A stretch of 64,000 bases of DNA from Thermoplasmata archaeon (lineage in GTDB: Archaea > Thermoplasmatota > Thermoplasmata > Thermoplasmatales > GCA-001856825). Where the stretch lies: contig JAGDXP010000012.1 of NCBI GenBank assembly GCA_023256475.1, positions 62,001 to 126,000 on the forward strand, written 5' to 3'. The notes beneath the pieces were generated by a model. The model was not told where the DNA came from. It worked only from the letters and a program-made list of their open reading frames with translations, and did no database searches. Each line of letters begins with the position of its first letter. Position 1 is the first letter of the stretch. Both the position numbers and the translations under genes were made by a program. This document shows, in pieces, positions 43,439 through 53,627 of this stretch.

Positions 43439-44090
43439 AAAGGAGGCAATAATACAAAATTATTCAAGAATTTTATTTAAAGATTTATTGAAAATTTATG
43501 GTTTTCAATATTGGTGGCCTGCAGATTCTCCTTTATTTGTTATAATTGGTGCAATACTTACTCAGAACTCTAAATGGGACATTGTCGAAAAAGTCATTGC
43601 TAACTTTTATAACTTAGATGATAGAAGTATACTTTCATTAAGTGAAGAAAAATTGCAGAATATAATCAAGGGTATTTCGTATTTTAGAATAAAATCGCGT
43701 TATTTGCTTGAGATATTTAGAATATTTAAAGAGATTGAGAAGGGCTATGAAATAGATCGGGACTCCTTGTTAGAAGTGAAAGGAATTGGGAAGGAAACAG
43801 CAGACTCAATAATGCTCTATGCATTCAATGAAAAGACAATTCCAATCGACATGTATACCATGAGATTTCTGGGAAGATATCTTTCTATATCATTAGCCAA
43901 GAAAGATTATGAGATTATAAGAAAATCAATAATAAAAACTATGGATATCTTAGAACTGAAAGAGTTCCACGCATTAATTGTGAAACATTCAAAAGAAGTC
44001 TGCAGAAGAGAACCACTATGCCATAAATGTCAAATGGTAAATTGTAGATATAAAATTATATCATTGGAGAACAATACCACTTCCGATTAA
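43416..44090 (+). CDS. HhH-GPD DNA glycosylase, 3-methyladenine glycosylase III-like
   Basis: A 224-residue helix-hairpin-helix glycosylase. WWPADSPLFVIIGAILTQNSKW lies near residue 35 and the hairpin motif is EVKGIGKETADSIMLYAF. The catalytic Asp is in PIDMYTMRF. In bifunctional endonuclease III the hairpin reads GRKTAN with a catalytic Lys; here that place is Glu (GKETAD), as in MagIII, so it should be a monofunctional glycosylase. Four Cys at the C-terminus (C-x5-C-x2-C-x4-C) suggest an iron-sulfur cluster with spacing shorter than usual. It overlaps fixB by 23 bp and the convergent IF2gamma gene by 30 bp. Confidence 0.85.
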   Translation: MQQQSPSEKEAIIQNYSRILFKDLLKIYGFQYWWPADSPLFVIIGAILTQNSKWDIVEKVIANFYNLDDRSILSLSEEKLQNIIKGISYFRIKSRYLLEIFRIFKEIEKGYEIDRDSLLEVKGIGKETADSIMLYAFNEKTIPIDMYTMRFLGRYLSISLAKKDYEIIRKSIIKTMDILELKEFHALIVKHSKEVCRREPLCHKCQMVNCRYKIISLENNTTSD

Positions 44091-45290
44091 TCTCCATCTA
44101 TTCTGAATCCTTCTGCTTATTGCCACGTTTTGGCCTTGCAGAGCAATAACTGGGTATTTTAATTCAAGTTCTATTATATCCCCCTTAGTTTGAGTAACGG
44201 TTCCTACTGTAACTGCGGTGGCAACGTTTAATAGCAACGTTTCTTGTTTCCCTATTTTATCTACCTTCATCTCATTTTGACTTCCGACCACTTTATCCAA
44301 GACCCTTGCCTTCAATTTCAGTGTATTAACAGGTTTTGGAAGTGTACCTCTTTTCCCCACTATCTGACCAACTAGATTATCTCCCTTGGTGAGATAAGGG
44401 TCAAGATAGGTTCCAATTCCTACAAGTCCACCCGGCCCCTTTTCTTCTAATTCCATATTACCTGATATTATTGAAGCTATCTTGCTGTAAATTGGAATAT
44501 AGGTTTTTTTATTTCCCTTAGTCTGCATTATCCCAGGAGAAATCTCTATTTCATCTCCAATCCTGAATACTCCTTGAATTATTGATCCTCCAACTACCCC
44601 TCCTTTAAGATCCTCTGGTTTTGTGCCAGGTTTATTTACATCAAAGCTTCTTGCCACATACATCAATGGATTTGCATCTTTTATGAAATTTTTGGTTGGA
44701 ATATAGGTTTGTATCGCTCCAAGCAAGGCATCCAGATTGGTATTGTCAATAGCACTCATGGGAATAATTGGTGAATTTTCAGCAACAGTGCCTTTTACAA
44801 ACTCTTTTATTTCCTTATAACTTTCAAGTGCCCGTTCTTCTGATACGAGGTCTATCTTATTCTGTACTATGATTATCTTATCAATGCCAAGTATGTTCAG
44901 GGCCATCAGATGTTCCCTGGTTTGTGGTTGTGGGCATTTCTCATTTGCTGCTATGACCATTATGGCACCATCCATTATGGCCGCGCCTGAAAGCATGGTG
45001 GCCATAAGTGTTTCATGCCCTGGAGAATCCACAAAACTTACAACCCTTTGAAATTCGGCCCCACCTACACAATCTTTGGGATTTGTAGCATAGAGTGGTC
45101 CCCTGCTAGGATCCCCGCATTTGTATATGGCAGCGTCTGCATAACCTAATTTGATTGAAATCCCTCTTTTAATTTCTTCCGAAAAATAATCAGTCTTAAC
45201 TCCAGTAATTAGCTTGGTCAATGTCGATTTACCATGATCGACGTGACCAACCATTCCTATATTTACTTCAGGTGGCTTGGGGAATTTCAT
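44061..45290 (-). CDS. Translation initiation factor aIF2 gamma subunit
   Basis: A 409-residue GTPase that binds initiator Met-tRNA. G1 is GMVGHVDHGKSTLT, G3 is DSPGHETLMATML, and G4 is NKID. A Cys pair in YKCGDPSRG and NPKDCVGG marks the zinc-loop region, but only two Cys are clear, fewer than in many homologues. It follows S6e with a four-base overlap, a common archaeal pairing. Confidence 0.96.
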   Translation of the reverse strand: MKFPKPPEVNIGMVGHVDHGKSTLTKLITGVKTDYFSEEIKRGISIKLGYADAAIYKCGDPSRGPLYATNPKDCVGGAEFQRVVSFVDSPGHETLMATMLSGAAIMDGAIMVIAANEKCPQPQTREHLMALNILGIDKIIIVQNKIDLVSEERALESYKEIKEFVKGTVAENSPIIPMSAIDNTNLDALLGAIQTYIPTKNFIKDANPLMYVARSFDVNKPGTKPEDLKGGVVGGSIIQGVFRIGDEIEISPGIMQTKGNKKTYIPIYSKIASIISGNMELEEKGPGGLVGIGTYLDPYLTKGDNLVGQIVGKRGTLPKPVNTLKLKARVLDKVVGSQNEMKVDKIGKQETLLLNVATAVTVGTVTQTKGDIIELELKYPVIALQGQNVAISRRIQNRWRLIGSGIVLQ

Positions 45291-45661
45291 TTGGCTTCTC
45301 CTTTTTCTTCCTTAATTTCCCCTTCGATTACAACCATGTTAATTTGAGAAATATCATTTGAAATCGTATTCCCCCTAACACTCTTCTTCTTTCTAAGGCC
45401 ATCTCTTTTTGGATGGAATCCCACTCCACCTGTTAATAGCAACCTTTGCCTTCTCATTCCAGGGAAATCCGGCCTCATGGGAAATCCATCTTCATCACTT
45501 CCACCAGTAATTTTCAATTTTACACCCTGGAAACCAAGGAATGAGCCATCAATTATATCCCCTATTTTCTTTCCAAAGAGGGCAGCCTGCTTTTCTTCAG
45601 GAATTTCTATCTGCCTGCTCTTACCGTCCTTGGTTGAAATTACTGCTCTCATGTTAACCAT
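45287..45661 (-). CDS. rps6e: Ribosomal protein S6e
   Basis: A 124-residue small-subunit protein. KKIGDIIDGSFLGFQGVKLKITGGSDEDGFPMR and PGMRRQRLLLTGGVGF are diagnostic in their shorter pieces (GGSDEDGFPMRPD, RRQRLLLTGG). The ATG at 45661 has a perfect GGTGA eight bases upstream, so it is chosen over the GTG at 45673. It is the first gene of the S6e-IF2gamma pair. Confidence 0.95.
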   Translation of the reverse strand: MVNMRAVISTKDGKSRQIEIPEEKQAALFGKKIGDIIDGSFLGFQGVKLKITGGSDEDGFPMRPDFPGMRRQRLLLTGGVGFHPKRDGLRKKKSVRGNTISNDISQINMVVIEGEIKEEKGEAK

Positions 45662-45831
45662 TAGAGTTATCACCGTTCCATGTGGTATGAGAAAATATTA
45701 TTTAATGTTTTATAAGCTAAGCCCCTATTTTAAAAAACTAAAATGCACGCAGCTGAAATGAATTTGGATTAAACCTAAGGAATATCATTTATTGGAATAT
45801 AATAATTAAATAAATTTTAATAAATTAAAAT

Positions 45832-48507
45832 TTACCCGGGCGTATTTGCTATAAATGGTATTTCCCTCTCGATTACGCCTACCCTGATCCTAAAGTCAAC
45901 CACTTGCGCTCCTTTGCCCTTTTCTAGAACCAGAACAGGATTCAAATCGAGCTCCTTTATCTCAGGTATGTCATGGGCCAGCTTTGCTACTTTCACTATT
46001 ATATCTGCAAGAGCATCTTTATCACCTACTATACCCCCTCTGTATCCATCCAGTATTTGATGGGTCTTTAATTCAGAAATCATTTCTTTAGCCTCTGAAG
46101 GGGTAACCGGTGCAGGCCTTATGGATATATCCTTAATCAGTTCTACAAGTTTTCCTCCAACTCCAGTAACCACAATAGGGCCGAAACTTGGATCCTGTGT
46201 GATTCCTACTATCATTTCAATACCCTCGGGAATCATCTCTTGAACAACAAAATATTCAACTGGATATCCCATGCCCTCAAGATTTTTCTTAATCTCTTCA
46301 GCAACATCCTTGGCCTTGGATGGTTCAACATTAAGCCTAACTGCACCGATATCAGACTTGTGGACAATCTTTGAAGAGTAAGCTTTTATTGCAATCTTGT
46401 TGTTAATGGTGCTTATCTTATTTCCTACTTCTTCGGGGTTGATTGCAATGAAACTTTTGACTACGGGAATTCCATATGAATTGAGTACAATTTTTGCCTC
46501 TTCATACGCTAACCATTCCCTTCCTGCCCTGAGTGCCTTTGAAATTGTTGCTTTTACCAGATCAGGGTCCTTTACCTCCAGTTCTGGTATCTTTTCTTCT
46601 GGTTTGTTCTTCCATCTCCCGTATTCAGTGGCCTTGGCAAGAGCCTTTGCGGCATCCTCAGGGAAAGGGAACGAAGGCAGCTTAATGCTTTCAGAAGTTA
46701 GGATGTCAGGAATTCCTCTATATGCCATAAAAACGCTCACAACGGTCTTTTTATTGTTCATCTTTTTTATGGAATTGAGTATCCTGGAACTCACTAGACT
46801 TTGATCCATCTGCACTGGTGGAATGAATATAACAAGTATGGAATCGAAGGTTTCATCCTGCCCTACTATGTCCAGCACTTTTTCATACATCTCAGGACCG
46901 CCTTGGGCAGTCATATCTATGGGATTCCTAAAACCTGCTATAGGTGGAAGAACCTGCCTTAGCTTTTCCTGTGTTTCTTTCGGGACTTCAGGCACCTTAA
47001 GCCCATATGCTTCGCAAGCATCTGCAGCCAATATGCCTGCTCCCCCTGCATTGGTAACTATAGCAACCCTATCCCCTTTGGGTACTGGCTGGGAAGAAAG
47101 TATTGTAGCAGCGTCAAACATTTCATCAAGAGTTTCTGCACGGATAATCCCACTTTTCTTAAAGAGAGCATCCACAGTAACATCAGAAGATGAGAGCAAT
47201 GCACCGGTGTGAGATTGGGTTGCCCTGAATCCAGCGCTAGATCTTCCTGATTTTACAGCTACAATTGGCTTCCTCTTTGTCACTCTCCTTGCTATGTTTC
47301 CAAACTTTATTGGATTTCCAAAAGATTCTAGATACAGTAAAATTACGTCAGTATTTGGGTCCTGTTCCCAGTACTGAATTAAGTCATTGGCGGAAATATC
47401 TGCTTTATTTCCCACTGATACAAATGATGACATTCCCAATCCCAATTTTGTTGTCAGGTCTATGACCGCTATTCCCAAAGCGCCTGACTGTGATAGGAAT
47501 CCTATCCTACCCCTAATTGCCTTAAATGGTGAAAATTGTCCATTTAAGCTTACTTTTGGATCAGTATTAATAATGCCCATACAATTGGGCCCAATCAACC
47601 TCATTCCATACTGATTGCATATCTCCATGAGTTCCTTCTGCCTTTGAATACCCTCTCCTCCAACCTCGGCAAAGCCAGATGATATTATAACAAGTCCTTT
47701 TACTCCTTTCTTTCCACAATCTCTGGCAACATCATTGACATATTTTGCAGGAACAGCTATAATAGCCATTTCAACCTCATGGGGAATATCCAGTACGGAT
47801 TTGAATGTCTTAATCCCCTGTACGAATTCTCTGTTTGGATTCACTGGGAAAATTGGCCCCTGATAATTGCTCTCTATCAAATTGAAAAGTAGTTGCCCAC
47901 CTATAGTTGATCTGTCTCCCGAGGCGCCTATTAAAGCAATTGATTTCGGCTCAAGGAATATCTTTACAGCATTTGTTGCCCCAATGCTTTCCCTTAGCTG
48001 GAATCTTTCAATTGCCTCTGGCAGCTTTGATGGAGGGAATTCAACTTCAATTAATCCCTGCTTTATATGAGTGTCTATGGGAAATCCAAGGCTCTTAAGG
48101 GCTGTAATCATCTTATAATTCTCTGGTGCCACATATGATTTAACATGAATTATGTTATTCTTGAAGGCATACTCCAGAAGCAATCCCAATATGGAAGTGC
48201 CAAGACCTAGATTTTGAAAAGAATCAAGCACAACTACGGCAACTTCGGCTGAATTATCTGCTCTAATCTCCAACATCCCTTCCCCAATTATTTTGTCATC
48301 TCTTATGGCAACTACATTAAGTCCATCTTTCTTGGAAAGAATTTCAAATGCCTCATCCCTTGAAATAGGTTGAAGGAACCTTCCTATAATGGAAAAATCT
48401 GAAAGTTGATTTACAAATTCTCTCAATTTTGGGGCTAATGTATCTTCATATTTCTGAATCCGCACAACGCTGCCGTCCTTGAGAATCAGGTTACTATCTA
48501 TCTGCAT
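45832..48507 (-). CDS. GNAT acetyltransferase fused to ADP-forming acyl-CoA synthetase
   Basis: An 891-residue fusion. Residues 1-160 are a GNAT domain (EVAVVVLDSFQNLGLGTSIL is the acetyl-CoA loop). Residues 180-640 are the CoA-binding and ligase alpha part (SIALIGASGDRSTIGG) and 665-880 an ATP-grasp beta part. The phospho-His of the ligase is visible in ATQSHTGALLSS; in Pat/YfiQ-type protein acetyltransferases this His is usually lost. So it may make acetyl-CoA or ATP from ADP, or acetylate proteins, or both. It stands alone downstream of S6e-IF2gamma. Confidence 0.9.
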   Translation of the reverse strand: MQIDSNLILKDGSVVRIQKYEDTLAPKLREFVNQLSDFSIIGRFLQPISRDEAFEILSKKDGLNVVAIRDDKIIGEGMLEIRADNSAEVAVVVLDSFQNLGLGTSILGLLLEYAFKNNIIHVKSYVAPENYKMITALKSLGFPIDTHIKQGLIEVEFPPSKLPEAIERFQLRESIGATNAVKIFLEPKSIALIGASGDRSTIGGQLLFNLIESNYQGPIFPVNPNREFVQGIKTFKSVLDIPHEVEMAIIAVPAKYVNDVARDCGKKGVKGLVIISSGFAEVGGEGIQRQKELMEICNQYGMRLIGPNCMGIINTDPKVSLNGQFSPFKAIRGRIGFLSQSGALGIAVIDLTTKLGLGMSSFVSVGNKADISANDLIQYWEQDPNTDVILLYLESFGNPIKFGNIARRVTKRKPIVAVKSGRSSAGFRATQSHTGALLSSSDVTVDALFKKSGIIRAETLDEMFDAATILSSQPVPKGDRVAIVTNAGGAGILAADACEAYGLKVPEVPKETQEKLRQVLPPIAGFRNPIDMTAQGGPEMYEKVLDIVGQDETFDSILVIFIPPVQMDQSLVSSRILNSIKKMNNKKTVVSVFMAYRGIPDILTSESIKLPSFPFPEDAAKALAKATEYGRWKNKPEEKIPELEVKDPDLVKATISKALRAGREWLAYEEAKIVLNSYGIPVVKSFIAINPEEVGNKISTINNKIAIKAYSSKIVHKSDIGAVRLNVEPSKAKDVAEEIKKNLEGMGYPVEYFVVQEMIPEGIEMIVGITQDPSFGPIVVTGVGGKLVELIKDISIRPAPVTPSEAKEMISELKTHQILDGYRGGIVGDKDALADIIVKVAKLAHDIPEIKELDLNPVLVLEKGKGAQVVDFRIRVGVIEREIPFIANTPG

Positions 48508-48540
48508 GATGGTTAATTACAAATGAGTATATTACACAAT

Positions 48541-49179
48541 TCATAACATTTTTAAGAGTTCCTCTTTATCTATTATACTAAACTTCCCGTAGAATTCAGA
48601 AATATTCTCGATTATATCATTCACCAGGTAATTTTCATCGACATCCACATAGCCCATAACATCTGGGTCCAAACCACAAGCCCTAATTCTTTTAAATCCA
48701 TCTAATACCTCAGGAGAAATATTTATAGCGAAACCATGTGCGGATATGCCTTCTCTAATGGCCATCCCTAAAGAAGCTACTTTTTTACCATTTATCCAGA
48801 TTCCAGGTTCTTCTCCAACGTATGCCTCATAACCTGCCTTACTAAGCGATTTAATTACAACGTTCTCCATATTTTTAACAAATGATCTTACATCTAATTT
48901 GTTCCTTAGATCTATGATAGGATAACAAACTAACTGCCCCGGACCGTGATAGGTGACATCGCCACCTCTGTCTACCTCTATTACTTCCACGTCCTTATAA
49001 TTCTCTGGTCTTTTACCTCTACCAACCGTAAAAACGGGTGGATAACGAAAAAATAATACAATATTAGAGATCTTACCGGATTTTACAGCTCCAACTGCTC
49101 GATCCATTATAGACATTGATTCCGGATACTCTACCTTCCCGAAATCAGCGGCTAGATTTAAAGTGGAGCGATTTTCCAT
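48541..49179 (-). CDS. lipB: Octanoyl-[carrier] transferase LipB
   Basis: A 212-residue enzyme that moves octanoate from a carrier protein to the lipoyl domain. DRGGDVTYHGPGQLVCYPI is the signature, the Lys lies in NGKKVASLGMAIR, and the acyl-accepting Cys in KRIRACGLDPDV. It overlaps the 3' end of lpd by 35 bp and is last in the 2-oxoacid dehydrogenase operon. Together with LipA it gives a full endogenous lipoylation route. Thermoplasma itself is known for a two-part LplA salvage ligase, so LipB here is of note. Confidence 0.92.
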   Translation of the reverse strand: MENRSTLNLAADFGKVEYPESMSIMDRAVGAVKSGKISNIVLFFRYPPVFTVGRGKRPENYKDVEVIEVDRGGDVTYHGPGQLVCYPIIDLRNKLDVRSFVKNMENVVIKSLSKAGYEAYVGEEPGIWINGKKVASLGMAIREGISAHGFAINISPEVLDGFKRIRACGLDPDVMGYVDVDENYLVNDIIENISEFYGKFSIIDKEELLKML

Positions 49180-50464
49180 TTATTGCCTCCGCAACTTCCT
49201 GCACACCTTCTGACAAGGTTGGATGCGGGTGTATTGTTAGCCCGATATCCTCGGCGCTTAGGCCAGCCTCAATGGCAAGTGTAATTTCCGATATCAGTTC
49301 CGATGATCTTGGTGCTGCAAAAGCGGCACCTTTTACAACTCCCATGTCATCCACATACATTTTGTATATTCCTTGATTGGAATTCAATCCAAGAGCTCTG
49401 CCGTTGGCAGCTAGTGGAAAATTGGCGTATCTTTCCGTCTTCTCTCCCACGACTGATATCTCCGGATCTGAATAAATGACGAAGGGTATGGCACGATAAT
49501 CAACCACAGAGTTGATTCCAGCAATGTTGTCTGCCACAACTCCTGCCTCATAGAAAGCTTTATGCGCCAGCATAGGCTGCCCACTTACATCTCCCAATGC
49601 ATAGACGTTTTCTTTGCTCGTCCTTTTCCTCCTATCAGTCTTAATGAATTTTCCATCCATTTCTAGGTTAAGATTTTCTAGACCGAACCCCTGTGTATTG
49701 GGTTTTCTTCCAACTGTTACCAGGGCAACTTCTGCCTCAATTTCCTGTTGATTGGAGAGCCTTGCTTTATAATTTTTTCCCTTTTCAAGTTTTTCCAAGG
49801 ATACCCCGGTGATAATTTCTACACCTAGTTGCTTAAGTTTTCTCTCTACATACCTTGAAAGTTCCGCATCAGTTCCTGGCAGAATGTTTGGCATCATTTC
49901 AACAATAGTAACCTTGGAGCCCAGCTTGGCAAAGGCAGTACCAAGCTCTATTCCAATATATCCCCCTCCCACAACTAATAGTGAAGAAGGTATGTGGTCT
50001 ATGTCTAATATCTCTCTATTGTAATAGGCTGATTCTGCCCCTCTTATGACTACAGGTGACGAACCTGTAGCTATGACTAGATTTTTAGCGGTAAATGTTT
50101 CACTATTGACTGTAACACTATTCTCATTGACAATCTTACCATGCCCCATTACAATATCTGTTCCATATGATTTGCACAATTTTTCCACTCCTGATGTTAG
50201 CCTATTGATCATGTCCCACTTCCATTCTACCCATCTTTTCATATCTATGGAAAAATTAACATTTACTCCTGGAAGGCTCCTAAGATAATCGAGCGAATCG
50301 GCCAATTCAATGATGGCCTTGGAAGGTATGCAACCATAATTTAGACATTCCCCCCCAATCTTATTGGCCTCTATCATTAACGCTTTTTTATGATGTTGCC
50401 CTAATCTTATGGCGGTTGAATATCCCGCTGGCCCTCCACCTATAATTATAGCATCATATTCCAT
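49145..50464 (-). CDS. lpd: Dihydrolipoamide dehydrogenase (E3)
   Basis: A 439-residue flavoprotein. The FAD loop is IIIGGGPAGYSTAIRL, the redox disulfide is GGECLNYGCIPSKA, and the catalytic His-Glu lies in TIHPHPTLSEG. It reoxidises the dihydrolipoyl arm of E2 with NAD+. It follows E2 by three bases in the operon. Confidence 0.96.
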   Translation of the reverse strand: MEYDAIIIGGGPAGYSTAIRLGQHHKKALMIEANKIGGECLNYGCIPSKAIIELADSLDYLRSLPGVNVNFSIDMKRWVEWKWDMINRLTSGVEKLCKSYGTDIVMGHGKIVNENSVTVNSETFTAKNLVIATGSSPVVIRGAESAYYNREILDIDHIPSSLLVVGGGYIGIELGTAFAKLGSKVTIVEMMPNILPGTDAELSRYVERKLKQLGVEIITGVSLEKLEKGKNYKARLSNQQEIEAEVALVTVGRKPNTQGFGLENLNLEMDGKFIKTDRRKRTSKENVYALGDVSGQPMLAHKAFYEAGVVADNIAGINSVVDYRAIPFVIYSDPEISVVGEKTERYANFPLAANGRALGLNSNQGIYKMYVDDMGVVKGAAFAAPRSSELISEITLAIEAGLSAEDIGLTIHPHPTLSEGVQEVAEAINGKSLHFKSSR

Positions 50465-50467
50465 GGG

Positions 50468-51646
50468 TCACACCAGCAATGTAATGGGATTTTCTAGATA
50501 ATTTTTTATCCTTACTATGAACCTTGCTGCCATAGCACCATCTATTAGCCTGTGATCGGCTGAAAGTGTTATGTACATGAATTTACCATGAGGTTCATCC
50601 CTAACTCTATGCACGCCCAGTATGGCAACTTCTGGATAATTTATAATTGGGGTTGAGAATATGCCTCCAATTGATCCTACATTTGTAACTGTAAAGGTCG
50701 AATCTTTGACCTCGTCCAGTTTCAATTTGTTATTTCTAGCCCGTTCAGCGAGATCACTTATTTCTGAGGCCAATTGTGACAGTGATTTTTTATCAGCCTC
50801 CTTCACCACAGCAACAGTAAGTCCATCTGGAGTATCCACAGCTATACCTATATTGTAGTAATCGAGGATTTCATAGGATCCGTCTTCCAGGCACCTGGCA
50901 TTTAGATAGGGGAATTCTTTCAGAGCTTTAACCGACGCTAATACAAAGAATGGCGTGAAGGAAATGTTATAATTGGATTTCTTAAGATTTTCCCTCAACT
51001 CCAGTAATGCAGTGACATTTACTTCTTCAGCAACGGTAAAATGTGGGATGGTTTGTTTGGACTTGGTCATCTTTTCAGAAATCAGTCTCCTTAGACCATG
51101 CATTTCAAACCTTCTTCCCCTTGTTACCGTTGGTTGAACAGTTGTGGCTGTAGGAACAGTCTCCACCTTCTTCTGTTTAAGCTGATTAATATAATTGTTA
51201 AAGTCCTCAGTGGTAATCCTGCCATTTTCTCCTGTGCCCTGGATACTTGATAGATTAATTCCCAGTTCCCTAGCCCTTTTCCTTATTGCGGGAGATGCCA
51301 ATATTTTTCCATAATCTATTATGGATTTTTCGGAAACAACCTCCTTGATTTCTTTCGTTTCCTTTTGTTGGGAAGGCTCAAGTTCTTTTGATGGTGGCTC
51401 CTGGACAGAGTCAGATGTTGAAAAATCAACCAGTGGGGTTCCCACTTTGGCAATTTCTCCGGTTTTATAATATATTTTAGCAACTTTACCCTCATAGGGG
51501 GATGGAATTTGGACCGTTACCTTATCAGTCATTATCTCCACAATAACGTCATTTTTCTTTACATAATCCCCTTCTTGAACGTACCATTTTACTATTTCTC
51601 CTTCCTGGATTCCTTCTCCAATGTCAGGCAATTTAAATGTAACCAT
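50468..51646 (-). CDS. Dihydrolipoamide acyltransferase (E2)
   Basis: A 392-residue core enzyme with one lipoyl domain (residues 1-78; lipoyl Lys in EIMTDKVTVQIPSP), a peripheral-subunit-binding domain around 110-150 (LASPAIRKRARELGI) and a catalytic domain ending in SADHRLIDGAMAARF. Linkers are Pro/Glu/Thr-rich. The ATG at 51646 is the family-like start (MVTFKLPDIGEG) with GAGGTG upstream. It transfers the acyl group to CoA. Confidence 0.95.
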   Translation of the reverse strand: MVTFKLPDIGEGIQEGEIVKWYVQEGDYVKKNDVIVEIMTDKVTVQIPSPYEGKVAKIYYKTGEIAKVGTPLVDFSTSDSVQEPPSKELEPSQQKETKEIKEVVSEKSIIDYGKILASPAIRKRARELGINLSSIQGTGENGRITTEDFNNYINQLKQKKVETVPTATTVQPTVTRGRRFEMHGLRRLISEKMTKSKQTIPHFTVAEEVNVTALLELRENLKKSNYNISFTPFFVLASVKALKEFPYLNARCLEDGSYEILDYYNIGIAVDTPDGLTVAVVKEADKKSLSQLASEISDLAERARNNKLKLDEVKDSTFTVTNVGSIGGIFSTPIINYPEVAILGVHRVRDEPHGKFMYITLSADHRLIDGAMAARFIVRIKNYLENPITLLV

Positions 51647-51657
51647 TTTCATGCACC

Positions 51658-52623
51658 TCAATATTCCAGTGATTTCTTGACATATTTCATTATTCTTTCT
51701 TCATCTGGTAAATAATGCTCTTCATTTGCATACGGGAAGGGAGTATCAAACCCGGTCACCCTTAAAATTGGAGCATAAAGATATTCTATTGCCCGCTCTG
51801 AAATCAGTGCTGATATTTCAGCTCCCAAACCCAAAGTTCTTGGAGCTTCGTGAACAATAACTACTCTTCCGGTTTTCTTGACTGATGAGATAATGGTATC
51901 TACATCCATGGGCAATAGGGTTATTAAATCAATGACGTCTGCGTCCAATTTATTTCTATCTACAACATTTAGGACTGTTGGAACCATAGAACCATAGGTT
52001 ATTATTGTTATCTCTTCCCCTTCTCTTAATTTTTTAGCCTTTCCAATAGGTATATTGTACTCTCCCTCTGGGACATCAGATTTTACTGATCTGTAAAGCC
52101 TTTTTGGTTCAAGGAATATTACAGGATCATTCAATTTGTGAGCAGCAAGTAGCAACCCTTTAGCATCGTACGGATTTGATGGCGTGAGTACATAAAGTCC
52201 TGCGGTGTGTACAAAATAGGATTCACCACTCTGTGAATGATATAATCCTCCCCTAATCCCTCCCCCATAGGGAGTTCTTATAATAACGGGAGCATTAAAT
52301 TTTCCTCCAGATCTATACCTAATTTTTGCAGCTTGATTCACTATTTGGTCAAACGCTGGAAATATGAAATCTTGGAATTGAATTTCTGCTATGGGCCTGA
52401 GTCCATATGCTGCCATTCCTATGGCTGTCCCTACTATTCCAAGTTCATTTAAGGGAGTATCGATGACCCTTTCCTTCCCATATTTCTGCAATAATCCATC
52501 GGTGACCCTAAATACTCCTCCATCTCTTCCTATATCTTCTCCTAGTAGCAATGAATATGGATCGCTGCCTAATATAATATCCAAGGCCTCATTCAAAGCT
52601 TGTACCATATTTAACTGCCTCAT
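51658..52623 (-). CDS. 2-oxoacid dehydrogenase E1 beta subunit
   Basis: A 321-residue thiamine-diphosphate enzyme subunit. LLGEDIGRDGGVFRVTDG, AEIQFQDFIFPAFDQ and IVHEAPRTLGLGAEI are characteristic. The ATG at 52623 has GGAGG eight bases upstream; the ATG at 52629 is too close to it. It overlaps E1 alpha's end by four bases. Thermoplasma homologues prefer branched-chain 2-oxoacids and pyruvate. Confidence 0.95.
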   Translation of the reverse strand: MRQLNMVQALNEALDIILGSDPYSLLLGEDIGRDGGVFRVTDGLLQKYGKERVIDTPLNELGIVGTAIGMAAYGLRPIAEIQFQDFIFPAFDQIVNQAAKIRYRSGGKFNAPVIIRTPYGGGIRGGLYHSQSGESYFVHTAGLYVLTPSNPYDAKGLLLAAHKLNDPVIFLEPKRLYRSVKSDVPEGEYNIPIGKAKKLREGEEITIITYGSMVPTVLNVVDRNKLDADVIDLITLLPMDVDTIISSVKKTGRVVIVHEAPRTLGLGAEISALISERAIEYLYAPILRVTGFDTPFPYANEEHYLPDEERIMKYVKKSLEY

Positions 52624-53627
52624 AGCCATTCCCTCCTTTCTTCTTCCTGTATCCATGTCGGATTTTCATATACATCACTAATTATAGTTTCCTTTGGAGG
52701 TGGCGGTATTTTCATCCTATCTTCCAATTTCTTCTCTATGTCATCAACTGCCCATTTTCTGATTTCATTGTCGAGCTCATCGGTCAAAATTCCCAGAGAT
52801 TTCAGTTTATCCCTGAATCTCACAATAGGATCATCACTGGATCCCTGGACTATTTCATCTTTCCTATATTTTTTAGGATCATCAGATGTAGAATGAGGCC
52901 CTATCCTGTATATTCTTGCTTCTACTAAAATTGGACTTTTTTGAGTTCTGACATATTCGAAGGCCTTCATAAATCCCTCAAGAGCACTGAATATATCATT
53001 TCCGTCAAAAGAAATGCCAGGTATTCCATATGCCTCACCTTTTTTCTCAATGGGAGCTTTGGTTTGCTCCGAAGTAGGTAATGAGATAGCATATCCATTA
53101 TTTTCAATAACAAACACTATTGGCATCTTCCACACTGAAGCAAAATTCAATGCAGCATGAAAGTCCCCTGTAGAAGTGCCTCCATCACCGGTGTTGGCAA
53201 GCACTATTCCTTCTTCCTTTTTCATAATCTTGGCATAAGCAGCCCCTACGGCAAATGGCAGGTGCATGGCAACAGGACTCTGGACGCTATAAAAACCATA
53301 TTCTCTATAATTATAATGATCTGGCATATTCCTCCCATGTGAAGAGTCTTTCGAGTTTGCAAGGAAGTGATCAAGCAGACTCTCCACAGGAACTCCTCTG
53401 AAAAGCAGTAGAGTCAGATCCCTGTAGTAATTTATTACTATATCGTCCTTTTCCAGAAGCATACCCATGGCAACCTGAGGAATTTCGTGCCCGGCACTTG
53501 GTGTATGGAATCCAACGATTCCTTGTCTTTGTGCATTCATTATTCTATTATCAAGAGTTCTAGAATAAACAGCTACTCTGTACGCATTCAATAGCTCATT
53601 TTCATCAAATCTATTCAAAAATTTCAA
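52620..53627 (-). CDS. 2-oxoacid dehydrogenase E1 alpha subunit
   Basis: A 335-residue subunit. The ThDP motif is [17 protein letters not shown] with [11 protein letters not shown], and the loop [15 protein letters not shown] is the phosphorylation-loop equivalent. An ATG at 53651 exists in frame, but the TTG at 53627, four bases inside the lipA stop and preceded by GGTGGTGGG, gives a more usual start (the last bases of lipA supply the ribosome binding site). The choice is uncertain. Confidence 0.92.
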   Translation of the reverse strand: MKFLNRFDENELLNAYRVAVYSRTLDNRIMNAQRQGIVGFHTPSAGHEIPQVAMGMLLEKDDIVINYYRDLTLLLFRGVPVESLLDHFLANSKDSSHGRNMPDHYNYREYGFYSVQSPVAMHLPFAVGAAYAKIMKKEEGIVLANTGDGGTSTGDFHAALNFASVWKMPIVFVIENNGYAISLPTSEQTKAPIEKKGEAYGIPGISFDGNDIFSALEGFMKAFEYVRTQKSPILVEARIYRIGPHSTSDDPKKYRKDEIVQGSSDDPIVRFRDKLKSLGILTDELDNEIRKWAVDDIEKKLEDRMKIPPPPKETIISDVYENPTWIQEEERREWL

